From Trifolium pratense (lineage: Eukaryota; Streptophyta; Magnoliopsida; Fabales; Fabaceae), in contig NC_060059.1 in the NCBI RefSeq assembly GCF_020283565.1, forward strand, positions 36,138,338-36,202,337: a stretch of 64,000 nt of DNA, in the 5' to 3' direction. A program made the position numbers and the translations under genes. The notes beneath the pieces are model-generated. The model saw only the letters and a list, made by a program, of their open reading frames with translations. It was not told the DNA's origin and made no database searches. Shown piece after piece: positions 12,877 through 25,753 of this stretch (position 1 is the stretch's first letter; each line of letters opens with the position of its first letter).

Positions 12877-13274
12877 TGTTAGCGCAACAATTGGGAGGGT
12901 CGAGCGAGAAGCATTCATTTTTGTGACACTTTTTCTTTTAAACAACACATCTTTTGTGAGAGACACACCATTTCTGATAGGTGAGTGGGTTCTCCCACTT
13001 ATAAATGCTCAAGTCACCACATTCCTATCTAATGTGGGACTATTTCCACAAACTCACACTTGTTATATTCTCAACACTCCCACTCAAATGTGAGTCCACA
13101 ATGCTCCCCCTCAAGTGGAAGCTCTTTTTTTCACATACACTTTTGTACTGTCATTGACTCACTTCAACGGGACACTCTTTTACCCATATGTGGGACACTT
13201 ACCCATGACCATGTGAGGTACTTTTCGATACAAGTAAGCCGGTCCCTTTCTTGAAACCAAAAGCTCTTATACCA
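12877..13274 (-). mobile_element. TRIM-like LTR retroelement remnant
   Basis: A 200-bp LTR-like block at 12877-13076 begins TGTTAGCG and ends CTCAACA. It is followed by ctcccac, which reads as a polypurine tract on the minus strand. About 190 bp further on, agctcttatacca (13262-13274) is, on the minus strand, a one-mismatch match to the initiator-Met tRNA primer-binding site. Such a short interior between polypurine tract and primer site, with no coding, is TRIM-like. The second LTR is missing, so the copy is broken. Confidence 0.6.
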
Positions 13275-13344
13275 ATAAGTTATCTAAGAGTAGTACTATT
13301 TTACTTCTATTGACTGAAGGGAACTCTATGACTTATTTAATAAT

Positions 13345-14673
13345 TGATGGACTTATTCGCAAGTGTACGAATTCGCCACGTAGTAATAAAAATATCGATC
13401 CACAGGGATTGTGTGACTAAACGAGTATAATAGTGTTCATAAACATCATGCAATAATAAAACATAAATTGGGGGTTTGTTTGAGTGATTAATTGGTAGAA
13501 AAACGTGTTTTGTAATAAGTGGAAAAGCGAGGTAGAATCATCGGAATCACCTAGTTTATAGCTAAATCACATGCAATCTACCGTATCATATGAAATTACT
13601 CAAGTGTTCACAACTGGATCAACAAATTAGTGAATCGCAATCTCTTGTCAAAATCCACTCTATTCGTTGTCGATACTCCCCCGATCTCTCGGGTGTAAGC
13701 TACCTACAACGAATGATATGAAAGCGCGTCGATCGTTCGCTACACTCTATGTTTCAATCTCTCGACCGGAAACACTAGAGTGCTCAATGCAATTCAGTTC
13801 AGAAATTAAACCAATATTCTCATACGTGACTTAACTCAAAATCATTATAACACTAGTGAAGGATTATAAAGCATTAAGTGCAGATTTGCATTAAGTGAAC
13901 ACTATGAAAAAGAGTAAATTCTTACAATATAGCAGATTACATTAGATTCATCTACATCCTAAGCTATCCTAGATCCTACCTCCACAAGAAGTCTAGCTCC
14001 TCATGTTGCTTCGTTCGCGTCCTAGCTTCAACTTCATGGCTTGAGAATCCATGCTATTGAGGTGCTTGAAGCTATCCTATGAAGTTCTGGATCCAACGAT
14101 GAAAGCTCCCAAAACCAGAAAGTAGATGAAATGTAGCAGATTTTCCACCCCCTGAACCAGAAAATGCAGTTTCCTTATATAATAATTGCAACCACGCCGC
14201 GCGTGGTTGCACATCCTTCAACTACGCGGCGCGTGTAACGGTCTCACGCGACGCGTGATAAAATCTGAGGTCTCTGATCTTCAATTCTGCAACCTTCACG
14301 CCGCGCGTGATAGCTCCACGCCCCCGGCGTAGTTATCCTTCCTTTCTTCACGCCGCACGTGGTCAGTGCTACGCCGCGCGTGATCAAGTCAGAGAGCAAT
14401 CCAATTCTGATCAAAGCTACACGCCGCGCGTGATAGGCATCACGCCGCGCGTGATCAAGGTGAAAAACTTGGTTCTCTGAGATCTCCATCACGCAACGCG
14501 TGATGGGCTACGCCCCCAGCGAAGTGAAAATCATATTTTCCTGCTTAAAATCCTGCTTTTCTTGCAGAACAAGTAACCCTGTTTCCGAGTAGATTTCTCT
14601 TGAATTTATTGCTTAAAACCTACTAATGTTACTCAAATAGGCATGGATTAGAGAGTGTGACGATCCGTCATCA
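13345..14673 (+). mobile_element. Solo LTR B (1,329 bp) with 5-bp duplication
   Basis: Begins TGATGGAC, ends CCGTCATCA, and is flanked by the exact 5-bp repeat ATAAT at 13340-13344 and 14674-14678. It aligns with solo LTR A along its full length: the same gcaagtgtac start, the block gtgctacactctatgtttc-type middle, the TATA-like cttatataataa near 14174, the CpG array, and the gtgtgacga end. Two different target duplications show two independent insertions. No internal region remains. Confidence 0.87.
14192..14524. repeat. CpG-dense near-palindrome array in solo LTR B
   Basis: Eleven copies of the cacgccgcgcgtg-type word, in nearly the same order as in LTR A, including two of the acgcccccggcgtag form at corresponding places (after unit 4 and at the end). 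Some units have decayed by C-to-T or G-to-A type changes (cgcacgtgg, cgcaacgcgtg), as expected from methylated CpG. Confidence 0.85.
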
Positions 14674-14678
14674 ATAAT

Positions 14679-17600
14679 CTAAGTCTACGATGTACTACTT
14701 ATTTTAAAAAGGTCATACTAATTAATTAGTAACAAGTGTTCTTTTTTTTTTGAAGGAAGTAACAGGTGTTCTTATTATCAAGAAAAAATAAATACTGATT
14801 AAACATGCAAAATACAAATAAAAATTATATTAAAAGTAATATTTTTTAAATTTTAAAAAGTTAAGAATGAAGACTCATTTTGGTCTTTTATTTTTGTTAG
14901 AGACTAAATTATCCCATCTAATATTTGTGAAGAATTAAAATAAGTCATCACTCAAAAGTAAAACATGTGAGTAACAGAATTTTTCTACTCAACTAATGTG
15001 AATAAAACTAACATAACATTGTAATACTAAAAATTAATTTTGCTTATAAAAAGGAAATGTTAGTAGTTATTTTAATAATAAATTTGTACTGTATACATAA
15101 CTAAGTACAATAAGCCCATGGTGTAATTAATATTGTTGGTCAACGGATATTAATTAAATCAACGTCGATGTTTGGTCACATATGAATATGACTACTCCAT
15201 TAATTAAACACGACAAAAAAATATGACGTGAACAATGTACTCAAATGCGGCATATTGAAGAAGTTGCATAATCTTTATCTTTAAATAATTTTATTATTGT
15301 ACCAAAAATAAACTAATTTTTGATACTTTTGGCTATAATCTATGGACGACATTGAAAAAATCGACCATGCTTATGAAGCTAATTTGTCTATGTGTGTGAT
15401 AGTGGTCGGTGTCACATTGTTTTGCGACGTATACGACACGACACCGTTTATACAACTTGTGGAATAAATACAAAGTTCTTTCTTTCATGCATCTATATAT
15501 AAGTACTGTTTGCATAAGCACTTTAACAGCTCATGTTGATATTTATATTATAGATTCCATATACATCTATATTAAATTTGGTGGAAGAGTTGAATATGGT
15601 TAAAGGTTTAAAATTATTGGTATGTTTTGGCCATTTGGTTCGTTGAGGAGTTCACTTTGGAGTTGAGTTGGGGCCCTCACTTATGACTCCTACTCTTTCA
15701 CTAATTCTAAGAGTCACTTGTAACGTGGATGTGAAGCAACATTCACTTATAGTGCTTGACCTAAGGTTAGGAAATTGTACTAATAAACATTCAAATATGG
15801 GAAATAATTTAGTAGTACTAGTACAACAAAAAGTCCTCTAAAAGTAGAGGTTAAGAGTACATCAAAGATGAATGAATTCCATTTTAAAAACTTGAAATGA
15901 TAGTTTGAGAGTTAAGATGTGTGACATTAGAGGTAAAAATTAAAATTTATCATTTTAAATGACATTATTCCAAATATCTTTTAAAATAGTTGTAAAATAA
16001 TCGTTATTAATAATATATTTTTTCAATATACTCGACGAATTCTTTTCTCTCTATAACTTCATGAGCTCTATAACCTTCTCACACTACCACACCCTCTATG
16101 CAATCCAACCTCCAGTTTTTTAAGATGTATCCTAGAAGGGAGGTGGTGCAACGAGGTCTATCTCTGCACCATATTGTTTCTTGTCCGACGTGTTGGTTTC
16201 AAATCTCTCTTCCTGGTGTCTGGTCCCCCGTTGTGTTTAAACCTCCGCCGTTGTTGTCCCGCCGGTTCGCCGACGCCTACAAGATATCTAGTGGTTGTTG
16301 TTGGTTCCTGTTTTGATGAGGGTGATTTTTCGATCTCAAAATTTGGTTCTTACTATTGGCCGCCCGGTAAAGTTTGTAGTGTTTCCGCCGCTGGGACTCC
16401 TTAAAACCCCTTTCGGGGTTGTGGTCGTGTTTCCTACATCTACGACGACGACCCTACAACTTGCTTTCGTTTAGCTCATGCGTCTATTGTAGTTGTTGGT
16501 TCTTCAGTTCCTGTGGTGATGAATTGGTTCTTTTCATTTGGTTATTGTTTGTGTATGGTTGTATTCTTGCTATCTGATTCTCTGATTGTTTCTAGATCTG
16601 TTGAGGTTTACAAGTTTGCCTCCAATGCACATATGGTGCCTCTAAACATTTTGAAATTTGAATCGTCTATATGCCCGTATGGGTTGATTACGTGTCATGG
16701 TTTGACTAAATTTGGTTGATATCCAGCTACTATTTTGTATTTCCTTTTATTTTAATTTAAGGCAAATGCTAACGAGTGCCCTCGAAGCACTCTTTAAATC
16801 TTAAATAGTAAGTTTTTTTTTTATATAATTGCATAAATGGATTTCCATATGCACCCTTTCTGCTTAAAAACATTTAGAGTAACATTTAATATTTTACTGT
16901 TTTGACGAGGTTTAATAATTATTGTATAAATTCACATATTGCTTTTAGTTTTAGTCTAAAAATAAAACTTATATAATTTGTATAAAGAAAAAACTCATAT
17001 AGTAAAATGGTAAAATTATTATCTATAAATCATAACTTAACTGATTAATGTAAAAATTGTTAGATTATATATCTCAATAAATAGAGACACACTTTTTTTT
17101 TCTTGCTATTTGGTTTCGCGCTCGTACGCGGGTTCGCTGGGTAGTGTTTGTTTTGGTTTTTTTACCTGTTAGGGTTGGATCTAAAACCACTTGTAGTCGA
17201 AATTCATTGTATTATCTTTAAATGCTACAAAAAGGTTTACTGGGTCAGGTTGACGTCCCCCAGTTCTTGTATTTTTTTTTTTTTTTTTTTTTTTTATGTT
17301 TAATATATTTGGGATAGTGCATAGGGTTTCCTCTACTCTCCTTTTGCTTAAAAAAAAAAAATCTCAGGTGTCTAGAATTCGAATCAAGAATTTTATATTT
17401 ATGTGCGTAAGTTTCACGTGGAATTTACTATTCTGTCTTTGACAAAAATAATATATATCTACGGAAAAAAAAATAGAATCATCAAACTCGTTCGTGGACG
17501 GGTTCTATAAACCACTACATTTTAGAAGATGAGGGGGGAGCAAATAGCAAAAACAAAACTAATGATGAATAAACGCCAGATATATAAAACATTTGTCAAG

Positions 17601-18384
17601 AGAATGAAAGATATATCAATTCAAAAGAAGAAGAAAAAATTATTGAAAGCTAAGATAAGACTACTAATGCACAATTATATCACTCTTAATATGAACTGCA
17701 TTTGAGAATCATGCACCTTTCTACCTATTACCAAAATCCTAGCATAGTTGGAGTAAAAATCTACATGTGAATAATACACAACCACCACTATTATCATAAT
17801 AACCATAAAAAAAAGTCACCACAATAATTACATATGATACCTTTGAATCCCTCAACACATTAACATTAGAGAAAACACTGTCCAAAGCCAATGCATAAAT
17901 AAGTAAAAATCAACAAAGTGAAATAATCAACAAAGTCTTGATATTATATTAACAATTGGCATGATAATCACATTTAGCTAAAATGATGAAGGTGGAAATT
18001 GGAATTGGATTTAATCACATTTAGCTAAAATAATATATTAGCTGCACACGGTAATCATAAAGAATTTTTCATTTTAAAAAGTCGGGTCTACAAATAATCC
18101 ACGAAAAGCACATGGATGACTTTATTCGTCAAAGTGATTTGATTTGCTTTCGGATTAAAGAATTAACAATCACAAAGTATCTTCTACTCCATTAAACTAT
18201 TCCATAATGGACAAAAGAATCATCAAAATATGAATCCCAAGCCCACCTGTCTCGTGCTTTTGGAGAAGAAAATTACATTTAAAACAACTTGGAATCTTAA
18301 CCGTTTTCAACAAATTATTTTTTTAAGAAATATTAGGCTCATTTTTATAGTTTTTTTTTTTGTTAAAAGTTAAAGGACAAAATG

Positions 18385-18386
<2 letters not shown>
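14679..18386. other. Gene-poor DNA with a GC-richer island
   Basis: No supported gene. Bases 16098-16480 are GC-richer than the flanks (ccgccgttgttgtcccgccgg region) with overlapping short open frames but no recognised domain; it may be the non-coding part of a retroelement. Bases 17100-17295 end in a long T tract after tcaggttgacgtccccc and also look retroelement-derived. I could not find paired ends for either. Confidence 0.45.

Positions 18387-18481
<95 letters not shown>
18387..18481. repeat. (AT)n microsatellite, about 95 bp
   Basis: Uninterrupted AT dinucleotides. Confidence 0.95.
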
Positions 18482-18482
<1 letters not shown>

Positions 18483-18892
18483 CATATGAATAAAAGCTAA
18501 AGGGACAACAAATTGAACCGCTAAATTTTTCTGTATAGCAAAAAAAAAAATATTAATAGACCTATGCGACACAACATTATTATGCATGACTTTTTGAGCT
18601 TTGTTTAAAAGATTTACGACCTCTGGTACTAGAAAGTTAAAGTTTTATTTTTAATGATTTTTATATTTTTGTTATAATATTTGTTTACGCTAACTTTTTA
18701 AATAAAATTTTAAATGATAAATTAGTAAATTTGTTCAAAAAGAAATGTTTAATTTGATACATCAATTTTAAATTCCTTAAATAATTTTATTAAACAAAAT
18801 TTATCAACACCTACAATTTTATGGATTCATTATGCTTGGAAACCTAGTATAGTATGTGTATTTTAAGTGTTGCCTAACATGGAGATATTATT

Positions 18893-19483
18893 GTAAGTAA
18901 GAGGGTAGAGGTCTTTAACCACCGCCGGCCCTAAAACTCTTTTTGATTTTCTTCTTCTTCTCTCACCCATAGAGGGGTGGTTTTAGGTCAATTTTTGGCC
19001 TAAAATCACCCCTTTACATTTTTTTCTTCTTGCTTTTTAATACAAATAAGTGATTTTCACATAGTTTAAGTCTTATAGTTTTGTTTTTATCTTTGCGATT
19101 TTATCCTTTGTTTTGATTTTCAGTATTGTTGTCCCGTCTTAGTGCGGAGTATTGTTGTCCCGTCTTAGTGCGGAGTATTGTTGTCCCGTCTTTGTGCGGT
19201 GTTCATTTGTTTCAGGTTTGAAGATTAAGGTTGATCCAGTGCAGATCCAATCAATGACTTTTGTACCATCAACGCTACAGATCCGGCGACATGAATGTTC
19301 CGGAAACTTCAATATAGTCAAATATGTAGGCTTTTGCAATATGCCGTTTGATGCTATTAACACGGATGCTGTGAGTTTGTTCGCAGATTCATCCTTTTTG
19401 TTTTTAGCGATTTTGATTTGTATTGCATCGATGTACTCTTATCAATTTGAATGAATGAATATCTTTTATTTAGTAAAAAAAAA
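18893..19483 (+). mobile_element. Poly(A) retro-insertion with 17-bp duplication
   Basis: The 17-bp word aacatggagatattatt occurs exactly at 18876-18892 and again at 19484-19500. The 591 bp between begins gtaagtaagagggtag and ends in a poly(A) run. A long variable duplication plus a poly(A) end is the mark of target-primed retrotransposition (LINE machinery). Inside, a 26-bp unit, gtattgttgtcccgtctta plus gtgcgga, is repeated three times at 19123-19200. A 100-codon frame at 19152-19454 has no motif I know. It could be a LINE-mobilised non-autonomous element or a retrocopied transcript. Confidence 0.75.
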
Positions 19484-19500
19484 AACATGGAGATATTATT

Positions 19501-21257
19501 AATTAATTAAATGAAGGTGAAGGCTTAATCTGGGGTAGATGGTGGTAGGTTTGATTAATAGTAGGTGGTCTTGATTCACATGGAACTAATATTGAGTGGG
19601 TACCAAGGGATGTTTGAATCTAAGTACTAATAAAATAAAAGTGAAATATGTGTATCACTCACTCTTTTTATTAATTAAAAAACTTTGTATAAGAAAAGTA
19701 GTGAAGTGATCATATATAGTTAGGGAATTAAACTATTTCACCAACCCAATTTTCTTATGTTTTATTAGCAATTAACAATAGTTAATTAAAAGAACTCAAA
19801 TTGTATACTTCTTTTGCCATTGCCACTTGTCTTATATGAATTGTGTTGTTGGTGTGCTGTCTACTTTGCATAATATATATACTATAATAATTGATAATTG
19901 ATTGATTTTTTTTTGGACTAAAAATAATCGATTGATGTTAAAACCCAATTTTATTCTAATAGATTTTTTTATAATAGTAGACCAAAAAAGTCATGAGAAA
20001 TGAATCTTTCCACTGAAAATATTCACCATTACATGTATATATAAAAGAATTTTTAGTATTGTCAAAAAACAAAAGAATTTTTAGTGGTGTTAATTAATTA
20101 ATCCAACTCAATTGATAGTTACAGTGACATTTTATGAAAGAGTCAAGGTTTAAATTTCAGATTTTCTATTTTTCTACACTTAAAATGTATGAGTTAATTA
20201 TTGGATTATTGACAAAAAAAATTAATAGTTTTGTAAAAAAATATTTTAAAAATATAAAAAATCTAATGGTTGGTAAAGATCCCATGAGGAGATCCAAATC
20301 CCATCTTGTGAGTTGTGAGGCCCTGACACATTCATGGAAATTGTTTACTATTTTTTGTTTGTTACAAATAAGCTCAACTATGTCTGGGCAACGGCTAATG
20401 ATTGTGTTAGGAGATTTACGGTTATTTTATGCATAATTGGTTGTTAGAGCCTAGAGGGGTGTGATAGAAATCAGATTATAGATTTATTTTTCAAATATTC
20501 CGTATTTTTTTTGTTAAGTAGCTCAGTGCCTAGAAAAGTGGATAAGTGAGATAATCGAGTTCGAATTCGGTCCCCTGCATATATAATTCTATTTTATTTA
20601 TTTATAGCTTCATTGATGATTTTTTCCAACTACTATAATCTTCTACTTTTTAAGAAAAGAATTATAGTCTTCTCCTTTGAGAAAAGATGGAAAAAAAACA
20701 GAAAGAGATTGAATTTAGGCAACTCTCGCAGCTCTTAGTGTTATGAACAACTTGATTCATCATTACATTCATACATGTCTTTATATATAGGCTTGGCTAT
20801 AATCCTAACAAACAAATGCATGATTAATCACTTAAAATTAACTAATGCATTTTGAGCTTATTTTATTCTCTAAGGTTTATATTGATTCAATACATTTAGT
20901 AACGAGTTTTATTATTATTATTATTATTTTTGCATAAATTAGATATTCTCTACATGCAAGATATTGGTTAAGTTAGAAAAAAGATTTGCACCATCACATA
21001 TAAGTGTTTTTGGGTGTTCAACCACGAATTTATGGGACCAAGTTGGTCTAAAAATAAGAAAACACATTAAATATATGTTGGTTGTTGGGTGGATTAATCT
21101 CAAATAAATATATAAAAATTAGAAGTCAAAAAATATGAACACATATATGAAGTAAAAAAAAAATATTCACCTCTCCCAGTCCCACATGATTTTTTTTTTT
21201 TGTATATAAATTCCAATTCAACGAATATGAATTTTTTTTGTTAAGTATATGTATATA
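19501..21257. other. AT-rich intergenic DNA, with one SINE-like box
   Basis: Nothing supported except a tRNA-like segment at 20517-20580 (next entry). The 100-codon frame at 20134-20436 shows no motif and lies in low-complexity DNA. Confidence 0.5.
20517..20580 (+). mobile_element. tRNA-like SINE head fragment
   Basis: An A-box-like tagctcagtgcctag and a B-box-like gagttcgaattcgg stand at tRNA-like spacing, followed by tcccctgcat. There is no acceptor-stem pairing or anticodon arm, so it is not a tRNA gene; it looks like the head of a tRNA-derived SINE. Confidence 0.45.
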
Positions 21258-21262
21258 GTAAT

Positions 21263-22350
21263 TGTTAGAGTGGAGAAGAGAGTGAGAGAGAGTGAATAGT
21301 TCCATCAATGAGGATTGATTATTATTAATCTTAGAAATACAATTTATAGGGATACAAATTGTAGTGTGATACTTGATTAACAAATAACCATGATTAGAGT
21401 AACTTACTCAAGTTAGTTACTAACTATCTAACAAACTAAAGTAGTTACAACAATCAAACTAATAACTAACTTGCTAAGCAAGTAACTAACAAGTTGTTGA
21501 TTGTTTTCACCAAGTCATTGGATTGTATTTCTCAACACACCTCCTCAATCCAATGTCTTGTCTGCAATCATGGTAATGCCTACCATTTTTCTTAATTCTT
21601 TGAATCTATCAACCTTCAGTGACTTGGTCATGATGTCTGCAATTTGAATTTCTGTTCTACAATGCATCACATTCAATTTGCATTTGCTGACTTGGTCTCT
21701 TAGAAATTGATACTTGGTTTCAATATGCTTTGACCTTCCATGTGCAATGGGGTTCTTTGCCAAGATGATTGCAGACTTATTGTCAACATTCAATCTCATA
21801 GGCTTCACATAGTTGATCTTCAATTCTTCTAGTAAGGATTCAAGCCAAACTGCTTGACAAGCTGCTTGTGCTGCTGCTACATACTCAGCCTCACAACTAG
21901 ATAATGCCACTATGTTCTGCTTCTTTGAAGACCACAAAATAGGTGAATTTCTGAACCTGAACTAGTAACCTGATGTGCTCCTTCTATCATCTTTGTCTCC
22001 ACACCAGTCAGAGTCTGAAAAACCTTCAAATTCAATTTGAGTTTCACTGTTGCTTGTTGGAAAAGCTAGACCATAATCCTGTGTACCCTTCAAGTATCTT
22101 AGGATCCTTTTTGCTGCAATCAAATGAACCTCAAGCTGCCAACTACCTGCTTGAACAAAGTAGCATCAACTGCTTGTTCATCTTCATTTTTTGACAATTT
22201 CAAATTTGCATCCATTGGAGTTTGAGCTGCTTTGCAATTCTCCATTTGAAATCTCTTCAATACATCTTCAATGTATTTTCTATGATGCAGTACAATACCA
22301 TTTGAAGCATAGTAAAATACAATCCAATGACTTGGTGAAAACAATCAACA
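21263..22350 (-). mobile_element. Scrambled Ty1-copia remnant with target duplication
   Basis: The unit is flanked by an exact 5-bp repeat, GTAAT (21258-21262 and 22351-22355), and begins TG and ends CA, so it is a completed insertion. Its left 275 bp (21263-21537) is one LTR, followed by a polypurine tract (minus strand). The interior is only about 0.78 kb of the RT-RNase H end. The right terminus, 22315-22350, is a perfect 36-bp inverted copy of 21495-21530 inside the LTR. The second LTR, gag, protease and integrase are all missing. Confidence 0.85.
21545..22314 (-). pseudogene. Copia RT C-terminus / RNase H pseudogene
   Basis: On the minus strand, 22120-22314 encodes the end of a copia reverse transcriptase region (YIEDVLKRFQMENCKAAQTP block, then QVVGSLRF). 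After a broken stretch, 21545-21937 encodes the RNase H end, with the conserved ALSSCEAEYVAA, NVDNKSAI, HGRSKHIE and IADIMTK blocks. The two halves are in different frames with stops between them. The first residues of the upstream frame are translated from the inverted LTR segment and are not part of the protein. Confidence 0.85.
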
Positions 22351-22355
22351 GTAAT

Positions 22356-23101
22356 TAAAATTTTATCTCTAAAATAATGTGTAATTTTCAACATTTCATT
22401 TTTTAATAGTGCATACTGTAGTAATCAAAGTGAAAAGTCTTAGGAATACACATGATATATGAAGTTGCAAAATGCAGATACGTAGTAGTGTAGTACTAGT
22501 ATGTTTTATCCCTGAGGAAAAGCAAATAAAAAGAGAAAAGTACTTCTCACCATTCACCAACATTTACTCCACTGTATCATCAATTAATGATTAATAATGT
22601 GGAAAGAGCAAAACTCAGTAACATAACACCTGATAAGGACTCAACTATTCTAACTACCATTCTACCTATGATAAGCAGGATATGTGATAATGTTAATAAA
22701 TTATTATAGCCAGCAACTTTACAAGTTATCAATGAAAATGTTCTATATGTATATTGATTAAAAAAATAAAATCATTTCAAATAAATTGACAACATCTAAT
22801 TTTTTTTCTTTTCAGTAAACCAATATACCGTCTGCATGTAATTACAAAGACTACTCCTTCAGAAAAATCTTAAATCAAATACTTTAGATATTCAAATATC
22901 TACCACTTATGTCACATGTTCTTAATTTTGATTGACATTTGACAACATGCAATATGTAAATAACTTTAAAAGCTTAATTCAATATTTTTTATTTCTCATT
23001 TCTTAAATCTTTAATTATTTTATAATACTAGTATAAATTAATTTATGAATAATGTTGAAATTGAAATTTCATAAAATTGAAAATCCAATAGTAGATAGTA
23101 T
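22356..23101. other. AT-rich intergenic DNA, nothing identified
   Basis: No gene, bounded element or RNA seen. Confidence 0.55.
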
Positions 23102-23109
23102 AGGGTAGG

Positions 23110-23624
23110 CAGTGGCGGCTCGCACACATGTGCGAGGCATGCGACGGCATCGGGCCTCAAAATTTTGAGGGTCTCAGCTCAAAATTTCGAGCTCCTATAA
23201 TATTACTTATATATTATTTATACATATAAAATATCAGATGTATATTAATAGATAATTTTTTGGCCCTAAACTAATAGTTATATATTATTAATGTTCATAT
23301 AATATCATACGAGTATCAATAGATTAGTTAGTTATACTCGTAAATATAGTTTTAGTCCATTTTTATCTTTGCATAAAATTTAACCTTAGATTAGGAGATT
23401 CTTTTTTGACGTTATATACAAAGATAATTATTTTGTATTTCTTATCTCATTTGATTTAATGCAATTGGTTTAATATTGATAATCTATATGTTTACAAAAA
23501 TAAAAATGATTTTTTTATATTATACACGATTTAAATCGACAGCTTTTTTTTTTAAAAAAAAAATTATATTAAGGGGCCACTTTTATATTTTACACAGAGC
23601 CTCCTAAAACCCGGAGACGCCCTG
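23110..23624. mobile_element. Non-autonomous hAT element, 515 bp
   Basis: Begins cagtggcggctcgc and ends ggagacgccctg, hAT-type termini, with an exact 8-bp duplication AGGGTAGG at 23102-23109 and 23625-23632. The interior is AT-rich and non-coding. A related fragment in the opposite orientation lies at about 54250-54345. Confidence 0.88.
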
Positions 23625-23632
23625 AGGGTAGG

Positions 23633-25600
23633 TGACAACAAGAGTCACGAGGGAGGTATCAAACCAAGCAAAAAGAGAGTGAGATGCATTGAATATAAAA
23701 CAGAGGGGACACTTTTTGGTTGATCAATAGTCAATTTTTATGACATTTCATTTTCAAAGTCCATGCAACTTGAAATCAGTAGTACATTGTTTTATTGTAT
23801 GTTTGACCAAGAAAAAGAAAATTGTGAGTGAAAGTACATAGTTCCAAAACAAGATAAATTCCAACGTTATTGATTTTATCGGCATAGGTAAAAATAAAAA
23901 AGAAGTACTGGAGTACTAGTACTAACAATGTTTCAATTATACACGTGACAAATGAAAATTTTACTACATGATTATTTGAAATTTGAATATTCAGCTTGGT
24001 TGATCACATTTTACCACTTATATTCCTTTTCGACATTTTTATCGGAAATTATCATTATCACGAGTAAGTTTAACTTAAATTGTTTTTACAACATTAAATT
24101 TTGGGGAAGATCGTCGGTAATAGACCGATTCAAGGGATAAGGAACATGAATCTCTTAAATAAGTGGTCATTAGTTCGTTCTCCGAGTCTTGTGTATGGAA
24201 AAAGATTTGGTTAAAAGAAGAGGATTCATCTGATATATCCCACAAGTTTTTCAACAGAAGTTAGTTATCGTTAAATAGCGGAGCGGTAAAAACTTCATAT
24301 CGTGGTGAAAAAAATTGGGGGCAGATCAAATGGTTTGAACTTAAGCATAAGAACTATTGGGTTGACATGGATAAAATCTATTGGGCTAAAGCTTAGAAAC
24401 CATCCGTTGTTGTTGGGCTATTGTTGCCTACACCTCACGTTTTACAAATCACAATTCCGAAAAATACTCAATGTTATTGTCACCTGATAACCACTCACAC
24501 CAACTATACCAGTTTATTCGATTTTTTAAAAAAATTAGTACTGTTTATTTTTTGAATATATTTTTAATTTTTCAAATTTATGTTCATTTTAAATTGCTAA
24601 AACGGAGATAAAAGATTTATTTTTCAAATTCATCCATCTAGATGGGCAAATATGGAGGAGTAAGGAAAAAAAAAGCAGGAGGTAAAAATAGCACTCTCCC
24701 AACAAAACAACCTTTAGAGTAACATTTGTTCATGCTTTTCTTCGTGTTCCTTGTTTTCAACAATGCATTTGGATGTTTTCTCTCTAGGCCTCTTTTATAC
24801 CCTCAAATATTTCAATTTTGCCCTTGCTAAAAACTTCAGTTCGTAGAAACCTAAGTTTTTTCTAGTTCAAATTCAGGGAAAATTCAGTTAACAAAAACCG
24901 AATTTTTTTTTCAAGGCAAAAAAAATTCAGTTCGTAACAACCGAAGTTTTTATTGAAGGGCAAAAAAATAAAATCCAGGAGGGAAAAAGAATCATGGGGG
25001 CTTAAAGAGAAAACATCTTACATTTGTCCTAAAGTTATGTTTCAATGGATGATTTTGGAGTGGAGGTGAGGACTTAATTAAATTAAGGAAGCTATGATGA
25101 AATATTTCTAAAAATAAATTGAGATTGAAATGTCATAATTTTCTATCATATAATTCTTCTATAAAAAAAATTGGATAACAAACACATAGAAGAAAGACAA
25201 ACTAGGGGCCAATAGAGCCCAAATCAAAGTAATACAAAGCTTATGTTTGGTATTATATGTCAAAATCATGGCGGTGATACAGCCTAATTTTACAGAAGCT
25301 ACAGAGTGTAGCTTTTGGAAAATCACATTGGATCATCGTAATTCTGACATTCCCACAGTACTACCAAACATATACACAGGGATTAGAAAGGGGGAATGTC
25401 ATCTATCTACACCCTTTCCGGGATTATCATTACATGTTTAGCAAGAAAATAAGTATAGAATAGGATATGGAAAAAACACCATTTCAAAAAATGAAAAAAC
25501 AAACTTCTTTGTATAAATTTCAATCCATTATCTTTTTTAATTGAAATGAAATGAATAGGGGTATGGAAGATGAATTCCAAATCAAGGCCGAAAGAAGCTT
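23633..25600. other. Intergenic DNA downstream of the SFT2-like gene
   Basis: No supported gene. Short frames at 24302-24487 and 25247-25441 lack motifs. The part just above 25600 is probably the 3' flank of the minus-strand SFT2-like gene. Confidence 0.5.
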
Positions 25601-25753
25601 CATAGGCACAAGAAATCAAACCAATATCTGAACTTTATAATCAACATCAACAATGCCAACTTCTCCACGAATCAATCCACAAAATCCAAACACTGACCAA
25701 CCATGTTTACGATAGACGACAAGTGACATCTTTGTTTTTTTTTTCCTCTTGGT

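Noticed and set aside
12877..13274. Cassandra-type TRIM with 5S rRNA-like promoter
   Set aside because: I could not find 5S A/C boxes in the LTR-like block, so I only call it TRIM-like.
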